Positions 8,673-17,683 of a stretch of DNA of 64,000 nt are shown piece by piece. The number at the start of each line of letters is the position of its first letter. Positions within the stretch are counted from its first letter, which is position 1. A program made the translations under genes and the position numbers. This stretch comes from Winogradskyella eximia (GTDB lineage: Bacteria; Bacteroidota; Bacteroidia; Flavobacteriales; Flavobacteriaceae), in NCBI RefSeq assembly GCF_003386165.1, contig NZ_QRDV01000005.1:124001-188000 (forward strand), in the 5' to 3' direction. The notes under the pieces are model-generated. The model was given only the letters and a program-made list of their open reading frames with translations. It did no database searches and was not told the origin of the DNA.

Positions 8673-10049
8673 TTATTCTTCTTTCATTCTTTTTATATAT
8701 GCTTTAAGCTCTACTATAACTTTTGGAGCTAAGATTAGCGTTGCTAGCATTGTCGGAATTGCCATTAACGCAAAGATGCCATCAATAAGATTAATCATCA
8801 TGCTTAAACTTGTTGTTGCACCAATAAGAATACTTAAAATATAGAAGTAATTATAGTAATGTTTTTTATCAGCTCCAAATAGAAAGGACATACATTTTGT
8901 GCCATAATACGAATAAGAGAACAGCGAACTCATACTAAATACAGCAATACAAACTAACAACAAGTATTTACCGTAGTTAGGCATTACATCTGCAAAGGCA
9001 GAAGCCGTTAGACTCACTCCGTTATCTGACGTAGTTTCCCAAACACCAGTAACTAAAATCGCTAAAGCCGTTAGTGTACAAACAATAAGTGTATCTATAG
9101 CAGGTCCTAACATAGCGACTAAGCCTTCACGAATAGGCTCATCCGTTTTTGCTGCTCCATGAGCCATTGGTGCAGTACCAATTCCGGCTTCATTTGAAAA
9201 TGCTCCACGCTTAATGCCATGTAAAATTAATGCACCCAAAACACCACCTAAAAAAGTATCGTCTTTTGGATAATAATTAGCTGCGAAGGCATCTGTAAAA
9301 ATAAGTTTTAGATAGTACACTAAAACATCACTATGTGCTACAAGAATAACAATAACTAACACAAAATATAAAGCCACCATACTTGGTACTAAACGAGATG
9401 CCACATTTCCTATTCGTTTTATACCACCTAGAATAACTAAACCTGTAATACTGATTAAAACGAAACCAATAATAAGATTCGATTTTAGCCCAACTTCCAC
9501 TCCATTCGGAATTAATAAAATATCATTTAAAGCTTGTGTCAGCTGGTTTACATTAAAAACAGGTAACGCACCAATTAATCCACAAAGACTAAAAAAGACA
9601 GCTAAAGGCTTCCACGATTTACCTAAGCCTTCCATAATAAAATACATTGGACCACCTTGAATTTCGCCAGCACTATCTTTACCTCTATACATAATAGCTA
9701 AGCTAGATGTGAAGAATTTTGTAGACATACCAACTACTGCACTAATCCACATCCAAAACACGGCTCCAGGTCCACCAATAGATATAGCCACAGCAACACC
9801 TGCAATATTACCCATACCAACAGTTGCTGATAACGCAGTTGACAAGGCCTGAAAATGAGAAATTTCTCCAGGATCGTTTGGGTCGTCATATTTTCCACGA
9901 AGCACATTTAAGGCATGACCTAAATATCGAAATGGTAAAAAGTGAGACCGTATTAATAAATATAAACCTCCACCAATTAATAGAATAAGCAAAGGCAAAC
10001 CCCAAGCTAATGATGAAAAGTCACTGAGTAATTGATTTAAAAATTCCAT
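8673..10049 (-). CDS. Alanine/glycine:cation symporter (AGCS family)
   Basis: A 458-residue inner-membrane protein with about 11 hydrophobic segments. AGCS signatures include LSATVGMGNIAGVAVAISIGGPGAVFWMW near residues 73-100, GGPMYFIMEGL, and ILHGIKRGAFSNEAGIGTAPMAHGAAKT. It imports L-alanine, D-alanine or glycine with sodium. It is transcribed alone and converges head-on with the AraC-type gene at base 8672/8673. The 242-base gap to the next gene upstream holds its promoter, though I see no clear consensus element. Substrate choice among small amino acids cannot be decided from sequence. Confidence 0.92.
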   Translation of the reverse strand: MEFLNQLLSDFSSLAWGLPLLILLIGGGLYLLIRSHFLPFRYLGHALNVLRGKYDDPNDPGEISHFQALSTALSATVGMGNIAGVAVAISIGGPGAVFWMWISAVVGMSTKFFTSSLAIMYRGKDSAGEIQGGPMYFIMEGLGKSWKPLAVFFSLCGLIGALPVFNVNQLTQALNDILLIPNGVEVGLKSNLIIGFVLISITGLVILGGIKRIGNVASRLVPSMVALYFVLVIVILVAHSDVLVYYLKLIFTDAFAANYYPKDDTFLGGVLGALILHGIKRGAFSNEAGIGTAPMAHGAAKTDEPIREGLVAMLGPAIDTLIVCTLTALAILVTGVWETTSDNGVSLTASAFADVMPNYGKYLLLVCIAVFSMSSLFSYSYYGTKCMSFLFGADKKHYYNYFYILSILIGATTSLSMMINLIDGIFALMAIPTMLATLILAPKVIVELKAYIKRMKEE

Positions 10050-10291
10050 AGTTTATAAATGTAATAAATGGATTAAGTTTATAACGCAATGTTTACAATT
10101 AATTTATAACTGAAATATTAAATTATTGATTTTGAGTTTAAAATAGTTAACTTCGTTAATCAGCAAACATACGCACTCTATGTTTAATCGTTAGGAAAAT
10201 TAAAAACCAATTTATAGACATTAAACTTCTTTTAAAAAATTACTAAATACAACTATTGGTAAAACCAATTTTGAAACAAAACTCTCTAAAA

Positions 10292-11380
10292 ATGAACAAA
10301 AGAACCAGCTCATCGTTAATAACATTCCTAATACTTTTTACTTTTACAACATTAAATAGCTGTAAAAATGAAGTAAAAGAACCAAAGCAAAAGGAAACTA
10401 CAAAAACTGTATACGCAAGTGAGGTGACTCCATTTTTTGATCATTGGAAATTAATTTTAGGAGATGGCTCTAATGCTGGTTTTGCAAATAATTTTGAAAA
10501 CAAAGATTTCTTCTACACCACGAATGATGGCAAAAGTGATTGGGTTGTTTATAAAGCGCCTAACGCTGGAGATACTCACGGCACATCTAACAACACAAGA
10601 ACGGAATTAGCTCAAGCAAAAAAATGGTATCCTAAAACGGCTGATGATAAATTGACTGCCACATTAAAAGTAATGAATGTATCTTCTACTGGAGATGCTC
10701 GAGTTGCAGCGTCTTATGCTGTAGTCGTAGGCCAGATTCATAGTGCAGATGGACATGAAAATGAACCGCTTAAAATATTTTACAAAAAATTCCCAGGCCA
10801 CACCAAAGGCTCTGTTTTTTGGCATTATGAAATCAATACTGCAGGTGAAGACAATTCTGGAAGATGGGATTACTCTTCTGCGGTTTGGGGTAATGACTTC
10901 TCTGTTGTTGGTACTGAAGAAAACACTTATCCTGAAGAACCAAAAGATGGTATTGCATTAGGTGAAGAGTTCAGTTATGAAATTGAAGTCAAAGATGGTA
11001 TTATGAATTTAAAATTCACTAGTGAAGGTCACGAGACTAAAACCTTTACAAAAAACTTAATCCAATCAGAATATACAACCACTGCAGACATACCTGAGCA
11101 AACACAAAATTTATTTGTACCAATTGGCCAAGATGGCATAGAGCGTGAAACTGCATATACTGGTGAAGGTCTTTTCTTTAAGCTTGGTGCTTACAATCAA
11201 ACTAATGGAAAGTCTCCGGACGTAAATAAAAATTGGTGTTCTGGTGCAGAAACACATGGTGGAGATATTCAAAAACAATATGCAGATGGTAACTATGCCG
11301 AAGTTTGGTTTAAAACTGCAAGCATAAAAGTAAGCGATGCTGCCGTTTCTAATGATGGCTATTTCGCCAAAAATGATTAA
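10292..11380 (+). CDS. Alginate lyase lipoprotein, polysaccharide lyase family 7
   Basis: A 362-residue predicted lipoprotein. I chose the ATG at 10292 rather than the upstream TTG at 10256 because MNKRTSSSLITFLILF...LNSC is then a standard lipoprotein signal with lipidated Cys24. The PL7 motifs are present: RTELAQ (about 103-108), QIH (148-150) with the catalytic-site Gln and His, and FFKLGAYNQ near residue 300. It should cleave alginate by beta-elimination at the cell surface or in the periplasm. There is no SusC/SusD pair or second lyase in the window, so this is a stand-alone enzyme rather than part of a visible utilisation locus. Confidence 0.9.
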   Translation: MNKRTSSSLITFLILFTFTTLNSCKNEVKEPKQKETTKTVYASEVTPFFDHWKLILGDGSNAGFANNFENKDFFYTTNDGKSDWVVYKAPNAGDTHGTSNNTRTELAQAKKWYPKTADDKLTATLKVMNVSSTGDARVAASYAVVVGQIHSADGHENEPLKIFYKKFPGHTKGSVFWHYEINTAGEDNSGRWDYSSAVWGNDFSVVGTEENTYPEEPKDGIALGEEFSYEIEVKDGIMNLKFTSEGHETKTFTKNLIQSEYTTTADIPEQTQNLFVPIGQDGIERETAYTGEGLFFKLGAYNQTNGKSPDVNKNWCSGAETHGGDIQKQYADGNYAEVWFKTASIKVSDAAVSNDGYFAKND

Positions 11381-11411
11381 GCAATCTCAGATTTAACTGC
11401 TAGACTAATCT

Positions 11412-11450
11412 AAAAGCCTTTGATTTATAAGATTAAAATCAAAGGCTTTT
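11412..11450 (+). terminator. Terminator after the PL7 lyase gene
   Basis: A 15-bp perfect stem (11412-11426 with 11436-11450) containing AAGCC and GGCTT and ending in T residues, 31 bases after the lyase stop codon. Confidence 0.75.
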
Positions 11451-11520
11451 AATTATGAATTCATTGCTGTTTTAATTAAAAAAAATTAAAGTTATATTTA
11501 AAGTAATTAACCTATTTAAC

Positions 11521-12618
11521 TTGAATCCTAATCGTCTATATTTTATTGATGCTGTAAGAGCATTTGCTATCTTAATGATGTTGCAAGGCCATTTTATAGA
11601 CACACTTTTAGAGGTGTCTTACAGAGACGCAGACAATACCATATTTCAAATTTGGGAATATTTCAGAGGTATTACAGCTCCTACTTTTTTTACTATTTCT
11701 GGACTCATATTTTCATACCTTCTTATACGAGCTAAACGCAATGGAGATATAAAACAAAGAATGCGAAAAGGATTTAGGCGAGGCCTAATGCTTATAGGTA
11801 TTGGTTACTTATTGAGAGCACCCATTTTTCAATGGTTAATAGGTAAATTCAACTCTTATTTCTTAGTTGTAGATGTTTTACAGTGTATTGGTTTATCACT
11901 GATTATTATTGTATTAATTTATAAGCTTACGTTCAAAAAAACGTTAATTTTTTCAATTATAACTTTAGCTCTAGGTCTAGCTGTTTTTATAACTGAACCT
12001 CTATATCGCTATTTAGAATTACCAAATATACCTATACTAATTTCTAATTATTTTAGTAAAGCGAATGGCTCCATTTTTAATATTATACCTTGGTTTGGCT
12101 ATGTAGCATTTGGAGCTTTTATATCTACTCTGTTTTATCGTTATGTGGAACGTCCAAAGTTTAAAATGGCTATTGTTTCTGGTTTTTTTCTATTCGGAGT
12201 TGCACTTATTTTTAAATCATCTTGGTTACTAATGCAGCTTCATAGCTGGTTAGGTATTTCAATTTTTAAAGAAGTTGCCTATTATAATTATTTATTTTCA
12301 AGATTAGGAGATGTCCTAGTTCTATTCTCTTTATTCTATCTAGCAGAAAATTACCTAAAAAGACCTTTAATACTTAAAATAGGACAAAAGACGCTTTCCA
12401 TTTATGTGGTTCATTTTATTATCATTTATGGCAGTTTTACAGGTCTTGGTCTAACCCAACTTATTGGCAAAACGCTTAATCCTTGGCAAGCCACTATTGG
12501 TGCTATCGTATTTCTTTCAGTCGTTTGTTTTATTTCGTTTCATTATGCGAAGACTAATGCTTTTGTATATTCTAAGATACAGAAAATAATAGATAAGATT
12601 AAGAAATATACACGTTAG
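11521..12618 (+). CDS. DUF1624/heparan-alpha-glucosaminide N-acetyltransferase-like membrane protein
   Basis: A 365-residue membrane protein with about ten helices starting at a TTG codon. MNPNRLYFIDAVRAFAILMMLQGHFIDTLL is the typical start of the DUF1624/YeiB-like acyltransferase group, with the membrane-embedded Asp-Arg and His (residues about 10-24), and FRGITAPTFFTISGLIF follows. These proteins are thought to acetylate sugars across the membrane, but the substrate is unknown. The gene stands apart from the alginate lyase (own leader after a terminator), so a shared pathway is only a guess. An in-frame ATG is not available near the N-terminus without losing the first helix. Confidence 0.75.
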   Translation: MNPNRLYFIDAVRAFAILMMLQGHFIDTLLEVSYRDADNTIFQIWEYFRGITAPTFFTISGLIFSYLLIRAKRNGDIKQRMRKGFRRGLMLIGIGYLLRAPIFQWLIGKFNSYFLVVDVLQCIGLSLIIIVLIYKLTFKKTLIFSIITLALGLAVFITEPLYRYLELPNIPILISNYFSKANGSIFNIIPWFGYVAFGAFISTLFYRYVERPKFKMAIVSGFFLFGVALIFKSSWLLMQLHSWLGISIFKEVAYYNYLFSRLGDVLVLFSLFYLAENYLKRPLILKIGQKTLSIYVVHFIIIYGSFTGLGLTQLIGKTLNPWQATIGAIVFLSVVCFISFHYAKTNAFVYSKIQKIIDKIKKYTR

Positions 12619-12666
12619 GTTATTTTATATTTATTTACTTTTATTATCCTCAAAACGTTTTTTATT

Positions 12667-13119
12667 ATGAAATCACACCAAATAACAATTCTAATTATTC
12701 TTCTTTTATTATTTTCCTGTAACAGAATAGCCAACAAAACTAAAGAAGGCATTAATAAAGGTGGTGAAGTTGTTGGAGAAAGCGCAACAGAGTTTTTTGA
12801 AGGTGTTTCTGTAGGTGTAGATAAAACCTTAGAATGTAAAATTGTATTATCTGATGACTTACAAATAAAAGGTTTAAAAACTGGTGTTTATGATATTCAA
12901 AGTCTAACCAGTGGCAACAATAATAAATTAACCTTATACATCATCTTTGACGAAAATTTTAATAAAGACGTAATTGCAAAAGCTTTTAATAAATCTGGTT
13001 TAGAAATCGGAAGATCCACAACCACAATAAGTGGAAAAAAAGGTGATGCCAATTATTTTGATTTTTTGTTTGATGAACGCACAGATATTGGTTTCAGAAA
13101 TAAAATAACTCTCGAATAA
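12667..13119 (+). CDS. Small lipoprotein of unknown function
   Basis: A 150-residue protein with a lipoprotein signal: MKSHQITILIILLLLFSC, Cys18 being the likely lipidation site. After a lysine/glycine-rich linker (KTKEGINKGGEVVGESATEFF) the remainder looks like a single beta-rich domain (about 50-150). It lies 48 bases after the DUF1624 gene on the same strand and may be co-transcribed. I do not recognise a family. The GGEVVGESATEFFEGVSVGVD stretch resembles short helical wraps seen in other flavobacterial lipoproteins, without a known role. Confidence 0.7.
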   Translation: MKSHQITILIILLLLFSCNRIANKTKEGINKGGEVVGESATEFFEGVSVGVDKTLECKIVLSDDLQIKGLKTGVYDIQSLTSGNNNKLTLYIIFDENFNKDVIAKAFNKSGLEIGRSTTTISGKKGDANYFDFLFDERTDIGFRNKITLE

Positions 13120-13203
13120 AAAATACCCACAGATTTCGCAGATTTTTCAGTTGCTTTTCTGCCCTAAATTTGGAATATAAATGAAACAGCATGAGAATAA
13201 AAA

Positions 13204-13228
13204 AACCACCTAATTAAAGATGGTCTTT
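13204..13228 (+). terminator. Weak terminator-like hairpin
   Basis: A 7-bp stem with one mismatch (13204-13210 with 13217-13223) followed by CTTTTT, about 85 bases after the lipoprotein gene. It may end that transcript. Confidence 0.35.
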
Positions 13229-13338
13229 TTCCCTTTCATAGCAATTAATTCCCAATTCGATATATGAAATCAAATAAAGATTAATAACACTATACTTACG
13301 ATTTTATAGCGAGTACGGTTTTAAAAAATTAAAATAAC

Positions 13339-13815
13339 ATGAAACAAGTAATAGAAACATTTTACACAGCATTGAAGAATTGCGATGGTCCAACCATGGC
13401 TTCATGCTATCATAAAGATGTAGTTTTTGAAGATCCTGCGTTTGGAGTTTTAAAAGCCGAACGCGCAAAAGCCATGTGGTTAATGCTGTGTGCTTCTCAA
13501 AAAGGAAAAGGATTTAATGTTGAGTTTTCAAATATCGAATCAAATGAAACTACTGGATCTGCACATTGGGAAGCTAATTATACTTTCAGTAAAACTGGAA
13601 GAAAAGTCCATAATAAAATTGATGCAAAATTTGAATTTAAAGATGGGTTAATTATAAAACATACAGATAAATTTGACTTACATAAATGGGCAAAGCAAGC
13701 TATGGGAATCAAAGGCCTTTTATTTGGAGGTATGCAGTTCTTTAAAAATAAGCTTCAAAACCAAACTAATTACCTTTTAGATAAGTATATAAACGAAGAA
13801 AAGCCGTCTAATTAA
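13339..13815 (+). CDS. SnoaL/NTF2-like small protein
   Basis: A 158-residue cytoplasmic protein of the NTF2-like fold. The N-terminus MKQVIETFYTALKNCDGPTMASCYHKDVVFEDPAFG is the characteristic helix-helix-strand opening of SnoaL-like proteins, followed by the curved sheet (WEANYTFSKTGRKVHNKIDAKFEFKDGLI). Such domains host diverse small-molecule enzymes or binding proteins, so a specific function cannot be assigned. It is monocistronic: a strong terminator starts within its last codons. Confidence 0.8.
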   Translation: MKQVIETFYTALKNCDGPTMASCYHKDVVFEDPAFGVLKAERAKAMWLMLCASQKGKGFNVEFSNIESNETTGSAHWEANYTFSKTGRKVHNKIDAKFEFKDGLIIKHTDKFDLHKWAKQAMGIKGLLFGGMQFFKNKLQNQTNYLLDKYINEEKPSN

Positions 13816-13831
13816 TTAGACGGCTTTTTTA
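13801..13831 (+). terminator. Terminator overlapping the stop codon
   Basis: AAGCCGTCTAA (13801-13811) pairs with TTAGACGGCTT (13816-13826), followed by a T-run. The stop codon of the NTF2-like gene (13813-13815) lies in the loop. Confidence 0.85.
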
Positions 13832-13908
13832 GACAATGTTTCTTTTTAGTGACTTGGAGTTTACTTTATGTTTCATTGCATGATAAATACTTCAATTCTT
13901 GTGCCAAA

Positions 13909-14457
13909 TTAACCGTATTCCTTAACCTTACCTTCTACACCTTCATAAAACGATTTCATAAATTTAAAATCGGCTTCCATATCATCTGTTGGGTAAAATG
14001 GTTCTGAAATTTTATTCTGTTTATTTTTAAAATCTAGCGTAAACATTATGATAGGAACATTAGCTGTTTTAGCAATATAGTAAAAGCCTGTTTTCCATTC
14101 TTCTACTTTTTTCCTAGTACCTTCTGGTGCTAATGTTAGTCTAAATTCATCAGACTCATTAAATAGTTTTGATATCGCCTCTACTTTATTTTGTCCAGAA
14201 GTTCTATCTAAAGATCTTCCTCCAATTGCTCTAAAATAATAGCCAAAAGGCCAAATAAAGAGTTCTTTTTTACCTACAAAATTAGTTTTTACACCAGTGA
14301 CTTTACGGAGTAAAACACCAATATAAAAATCATGCCAACTTGTGTGTGGAAAAGCAATAATCACAGCCTTCTTTATGGTGTCTTTAGAGAAGTTAGTATT
14401 ACCAACTACTTTCCAACCCAATAACTTAAAATAAACAAATTTAGCTAGCCATCGCAT
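13909..14457 (-). CDS. PlsC-like 1-acyl-glycerol-3-phosphate-type acyltransferase
   Basis: A 182-residue protein of the PlsC superfamily. The catalytic HX4D motif is His38...Asp43 (HTSWHD), and the substrate-binding motif is PEGTRKK near residue 108. It is shorter than typical PlsC (about 240) and lacks an obvious N-terminal membrane anchor beyond one hydrophobic patch, like many small Bacteroidota members. It starts one base after the KdnB-like gene ends and is the last gene of the kdsB-HAD-CAT-KdnB operon. A role in phospholipid synthesis or in acylating a lipid A precursor are both possible; the context favours an envelope lipid. Confidence 0.82.
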   Translation of the reverse strand: MRWLAKFVYFKLLGWKVVGNTNFSKDTIKKAVIIAFPHTSWHDFYIGVLLRKVTGVKTNFVGKKELFIWPFGYYFRAIGGRSLDRTSGQNKVEAISKLFNESDEFRLTLAPEGTRKKVEEWKTGFYYIAKTANVPIIMFTLDFKNKQNKISEPFYPTDDMEADFKFMKSFYEGVEGKVKEYG

Positions 14458-14458
14458 C

Positions 14459-15541
14459 TTACATCTTTTTGTAAAGTTCTAAAAGCTTTTGTCTTGTTAT
14501 AATAGTATTCCAGTTCTTACCAATTGCATTTTCCCATAGTGGTTCTAAACTTAAAGCAACATCAATCATTTTATCAAACTGATCTTGTTCTAAATCTGCA
14601 CAAATACCTTGAGGTAATTCTATATTATGCTTGGCTTTCATCTGTTTAAAAATGGCAACACCTTCAGGATAAAATTCTTCTAAATGATCAAAAACAATAC
14701 AATTACCAACACCATGTTTAATGCCTAGAAGATAGCCTAAACCATAACTCATAGCATGTGCTACACCTACTTGTGAGTAAGCAATACTCATACCTCCATG
14801 CCACGATGCCATCATTAATTTATTTTGAGCTTCTTCTTTGCTCAAATTATCTTCTAAAAAGATTTCTTTACAAAGCTCAAAGGCTTTTTCACCATAACTT
14901 TGACTAAACGCATTTAAAAAGGTACCATTTAATGATTCTACACAATGCACAAAACAATCCATTCCGGTATAAAACCATTGCTTTTTAGGAACATCTTTAG
15001 TCAATTCCGGATCTAATATCACTTGGTCAAATGGAGTAAAATCACTGTTGATACCAAGCTTTCGGATGGGACCAGTTAAAATTGTAGTTCTAGAGACTTC
15101 TGCACCAGTACCAGAAATTGTTGGTATACCTACATGATAAATTGCAGGATGTTTAATTAAATCCCAACCTTGGTAGTCCTTAGACTCACCTTTATTGGTA
15201 AGCATTAAAGAAACGGCTTTTGCAATATCCATTACTATACCACCTCCAATACCAATAATACCAGAAGGAAGTTCACTGTATTCTAAAATAATATCTTCTA
15301 CTAACTGATCTATTTGATCTGTACTCGGCTCCTCTTTTGTTGGTACATAAATAATTTTATCCTTATAAGATAGAGCTATTCTAGAGGTTAACCAATGATT
15401 CCCTTTAAAGACATCATCAACATAAAATATAAATGGTGCATTACGCCCTTTGCGTTTTGATGCGAGAATTTCATCGAGTTGATTAAAACTTCCACGTCCA
15501 AAAACAACTCTGGACACCATTGGATAATTTTTGTATATCAT
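14459..15541 (-). CDS. kdnB: Iron-containing alcohol dehydrogenase, KdnB-like (Kdo 8-oxidase)
   Basis: A 360-residue member of the iron-dependent alcohol dehydrogenase family. The NAD-binding GGGIVMDIAKAV and TISGTGAEVS motifs are present, and the metal ligands appear in GMDCFVHCVES and VAHAMSYGLGYLLGIKHGVGN (Asp and three His). MIYKNYPMVSRVVFGRGSF matches the opening of KdnB, the Shewanella enzyme that oxidises C8 of Kdo to an aldehyde before amination by KdnA. The kdsB gene in the same operon supports this assignment. No KdnA-type aminotransferase is present in the window. The alternative is another sugar or polyol dehydrogenase. Confidence 0.75.
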   Translation of the reverse strand: MIYKNYPMVSRVVFGRGSFNQLDEILASKRKGRNAPFIFYVDDVFKGNHWLTSRIALSYKDKIIYVPTKEEPSTDQIDQLVEDIILEYSELPSGIIGIGGGIVMDIAKAVSLMLTNKGESKDYQGWDLIKHPAIYHVGIPTISGTGAEVSRTTILTGPIRKLGINSDFTPFDQVILDPELTKDVPKKQWFYTGMDCFVHCVESLNGTFLNAFSQSYGEKAFELCKEIFLEDNLSKEEAQNKLMMASWHGGMSIAYSQVGVAHAMSYGLGYLLGIKHGVGNCIVFDHLEEFYPEGVAIFKQMKAKHNIELPQGICADLEQDQFDKMIDVALSLEPLWENAIGKNWNTIITRQKLLELYKKM

Positions 15542-15582
15542 TTACTTTATATCTTTAACAAAAATAACAACTTAGTTTTTAT

Positions 15583-16206
15583 TTATTGACTATTTAAATG
15601 AAATTGTAATTTTTCTTTAAATAGACCAATATGATAGCCATCTACCAGTGCATGATTGACACTAATAGCAACTTGCATTTCTTTTTTTGACCCTAAATTT
15701 TCCATTTTACTGAAAGCTATTTTAGGCACTGAATCTTTATCTCCTTTAAAAGGTTCTTTATGTCCTGTAAAATTAACCCAAGGTAAAGATGAGCAATGCA
15801 CACAATCCATTGAATTTACAGGTGGAAACAAATCGTTTGTATTTAATACTCTTTCTTTCTCTTTTAAAAAATTAGTCTGAAACTTAAAAATATCTTCATT
15901 ATAATTCACAAAAGAAAAACCAAAGGTTTTATTAGGCCTTAGGATTGTTGGCGATGCATGAATAGTATCAAACACAACAACATCATTAGATTCGTTTATT
16001 CTATATCTTAAATTTTCTACTTCGTTTATAGCTTGCATTGTTGCATGCAAATAACTCACAAAAAAAGAGACTTCATTAGCACTAGAAAACTCATAAGCCT
16101 TAGTGACATCTACTTTAAAAGTGACACCAAAATAAGGGTCTATAAAGGTATCAAAAAACTCAAAATGAGCCTTTCTATTCCATGTGTTTTTATTGAGTAC
16201 TTTCAA
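15583..16206 (-). CDS. Chloramphenicol acetyltransferase-like O-acyltransferase
   Basis: A 207-residue protein of the CAT superfamily, of normal trimeric-CAT length. The active-site segment reads VNHALVDGYH: catalytic His185 and structural Asp189 are retained, while the first His of the usual HHxxxDG is Asn. The opening WNRKAHFEFF and the LPWVNFTG segment are typical of CatA-like proteins. It sits 3 bases after the HAD gene and 41 bases before the KdnB-like gene inside a Kdo-linked operon, so acetylation of a sugar is more likely than antibiotic resistance. That is inference from context. Confidence 0.8.
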   Translation of the reverse strand: MKVLNKNTWNRKAHFEFFDTFIDPYFGVTFKVDVTKAYEFSSANEVSFFVSYLHATMQAINEVENLRYRINESNDVVVFDTIHASPTILRPNKTFGFSFVNYNEDIFKFQTNFLKEKERVLNTNDLFPPVNSMDCVHCSSLPWVNFTGHKEPFKGDKDSVPKIAFSKMENLGSKKEMQVAISVNHALVDGYHIGLFKEKLQFHLNSQ

Positions 16207-16209
16207 ATC

Positions 16210-16914
16210 TTAGCTAATTAAATCTGTAATTTCCGTTAAACTTTTCACGGTTTTATAATGAGATCCATTGGCTTCTTTTTTCGTCACGGTTTCATGTTGC
16301 CAAGTCGTATGAAACGGAACATGTATAGCTTGAGCTCCAATTTTTACTAAAGGCAAAATATCAGATTTTAAGGAATTACCAACCATTAAAAAAGCTTCAG
16401 GTTCAATATCCAAATGCTTCAATAATTTAGAATAATTAGCTTCTTCTTTTTCACTTAACACTTCAATATGATGAAAATATTTTAACAAACCAGATTTTTC
16501 TAATTTACGCTCTTGGTCTAACAAATCTCCCTTTGTGGCCACAATTAATCTATAATCTTTAGACAACTCTTTAAGCACCTCTTCTACTCCATCTAAAAGT
16601 TCAATAGGTTTATTAAGCATGTCTTTACCGATGTTTAACATTTGAGCAATTACATCGTTAGTTACACTTCCGTTAGATAATTCTAGAGCAAGCTCTATCA
16701 TAGATAATATAAAACCTTTAACACCATAACCATATGTTGGTAAATTTTTAATCTCCATTCTAAAAAGCTCCTGATCTATCTTATTCGGAGTTTCATATAG
16801 AGATAATAATCTACCAGCTTCTTCTTCAGCTTCTCTAAAATAGGTTTCATTTACCCAAAGGGTATCATCAGCATCAAAGCCAATGACTTTTATTTTAGTA
16901 TAATCTATTTCCAC
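16210..16914 (-). CDS. HAD-family phosphatase
   Basis: A 234-residue haloacid-dehalogenase-fold protein with nucleophile Asp14 and general acid Asp16 in FDADDT, a helical cap (about 25-105), the Lys motif in ATKGD, and [10 protein letters not shown] for magnesium binding. It overlaps the 3' end of kdsB by 10 bases and precedes the CAT-like gene by 3 bases. The cap makes it larger than the capless Kdo-8-phosphate phosphatase KdsC (about 180), so it is probably not KdsC itself. A phosphatase acting in the same envelope pathway is a reasonable guess. Confidence 0.85.
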   Translation of the reverse strand: MEIDYTKIKVIGFDADDTLWVNETYFREAEEEAGRLLSLYETPNKIDQELFRMEIKNLPTYGYGVKGFILSMIELALELSNGSVTNDVIAQMLNIGKDMLNKPIELLDGVEEVLKELSKDYRLIVATKGDLLDQERKLEKSGLLKYFHHIEVLSEKEEANYSKLLKHLDIEPEAFLMVGNSLKSDILPLVKIGAQAIHVPFHTTWQHETVTKKEANGSHYKTVKSLTEITDLIS

Positions 16915-17633
16915 AATTTCTTCGCTCTTTCTAAATCTTCTGGAGTATCAATTTCTACTCCTTGTATTGTAGTTTCTACCATTTTAATACGTTTACCGTA
17001 TTCTAAATACCTAATGCATTCAATCTTTTCCGATGCTTCTAAAAACTGCATGGGTAAAACGGTAAAATCTAGCAAAGCTTGTTTTCTAAAAGCATAAATG
17101 CCTTTGTGTTTAAAATAACGTGCTCCTACTTCTTTATCTCTTGGAAATGGAATTGGACTTCTAGAAAAATACAAAGCAAAATTCTGCTGATCTACAATAA
17201 CCTTTACAGTATTGGGATTATTGATTTCTTCCCAATCCTCAATTTGTACCATTAAAGAAGCTAAGTCTATTTCTTTGTCTTTATCATCTTTAAAAACATC
17301 GATTACTTTCGCTAAACTTTCGCGCTCCGTAAACGGTTCGTCTCCTTGCACATTTATCACAATATCGCAATCTAAATTTGCAACTGCTTCTGCAATTCTG
17401 TCACTACCAGACTCGTGTTCTTTAATGCTCATAATAGCTTTTCCACCATTATTTACAATCTCATTAAAAATGATGTCACTATCCGTTACAACATATACTT
17501 CACTAAATAATTTAGTAGCAACTGTGGCTTCGTAAGTTCTTAGAATTACAGATTTTCCAGCTAAATTTTGCATTAATTTACCAGGAAAACGCGATGCACT
17601 ATAACGTGCCGGAATCATTGAAATAATTTTCAT
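16905..17633 (-). CDS. kdsB: 3-deoxy-manno-octulosonate cytidylyltransferase
   Basis: A 242-residue cytoplasmic enzyme that activates Kdo (or an 8-modified Kdo) with CTP to CMP-Kdo for lipopolysaccharide synthesis. The CTP-binding opening [19 protein letters not shown] is a standard KdsB start, followed by GSDRIAEA and INVQGDEPF. It is the first gene of a five-gene operon with a KdnB-like Kdo 8-oxidase. In Shewanella the KdsB homologue accepts 8-amino-8-deoxy-Kdo, so the substrate here may be modified Kdo. A -7 element lies just upstream. Confidence 0.95.
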   Translation of the reverse strand: MKIISMIPARYSASRFPGKLMQNLAGKSVILRTYEATVATKLFSEVYVVTDSDIIFNEIVNNGGKAIMSIKEHESGSDRIAEAVANLDCDIVINVQGDEPFTERESLAKVIDVFKDDKDKEIDLASLMVQIEDWEEINNPNTVKVIVDQQNFALYFSRSPIPFPRDKEVGARYFKHKGIYAFRKQALLDFTVLPMQFLEASEKIECIRYLEYGKRIKMVETTIQGVEIDTPEDLERAKKLWK

Positions 17634-17659
17634 CTATGTAACTTGTACTTGTCTAGTTT

Positions 17660-17667
17660 CAAAAATA
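17660..17667 (-). promoter_or_regulatory. kdsB operon -7 promoter element
   Basis: On the minus strand this reads TATTTTTG, matching the Bacteroidota TAnnTTTG element, 27 bases before the kdsB start. A TTTG lies 25 bases further upstream, slightly farther than the usual spacing. Confidence 0.45.
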
Positions 17668-17683
17668 AGATTTATAAACGACA

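Noticed and set aside
10256..10291. TTG start giving a longer alginate lyase
   Set aside because: The ATG at 10292 yields a clean lipoprotein signal; the extra 12 residues are not signal-like.
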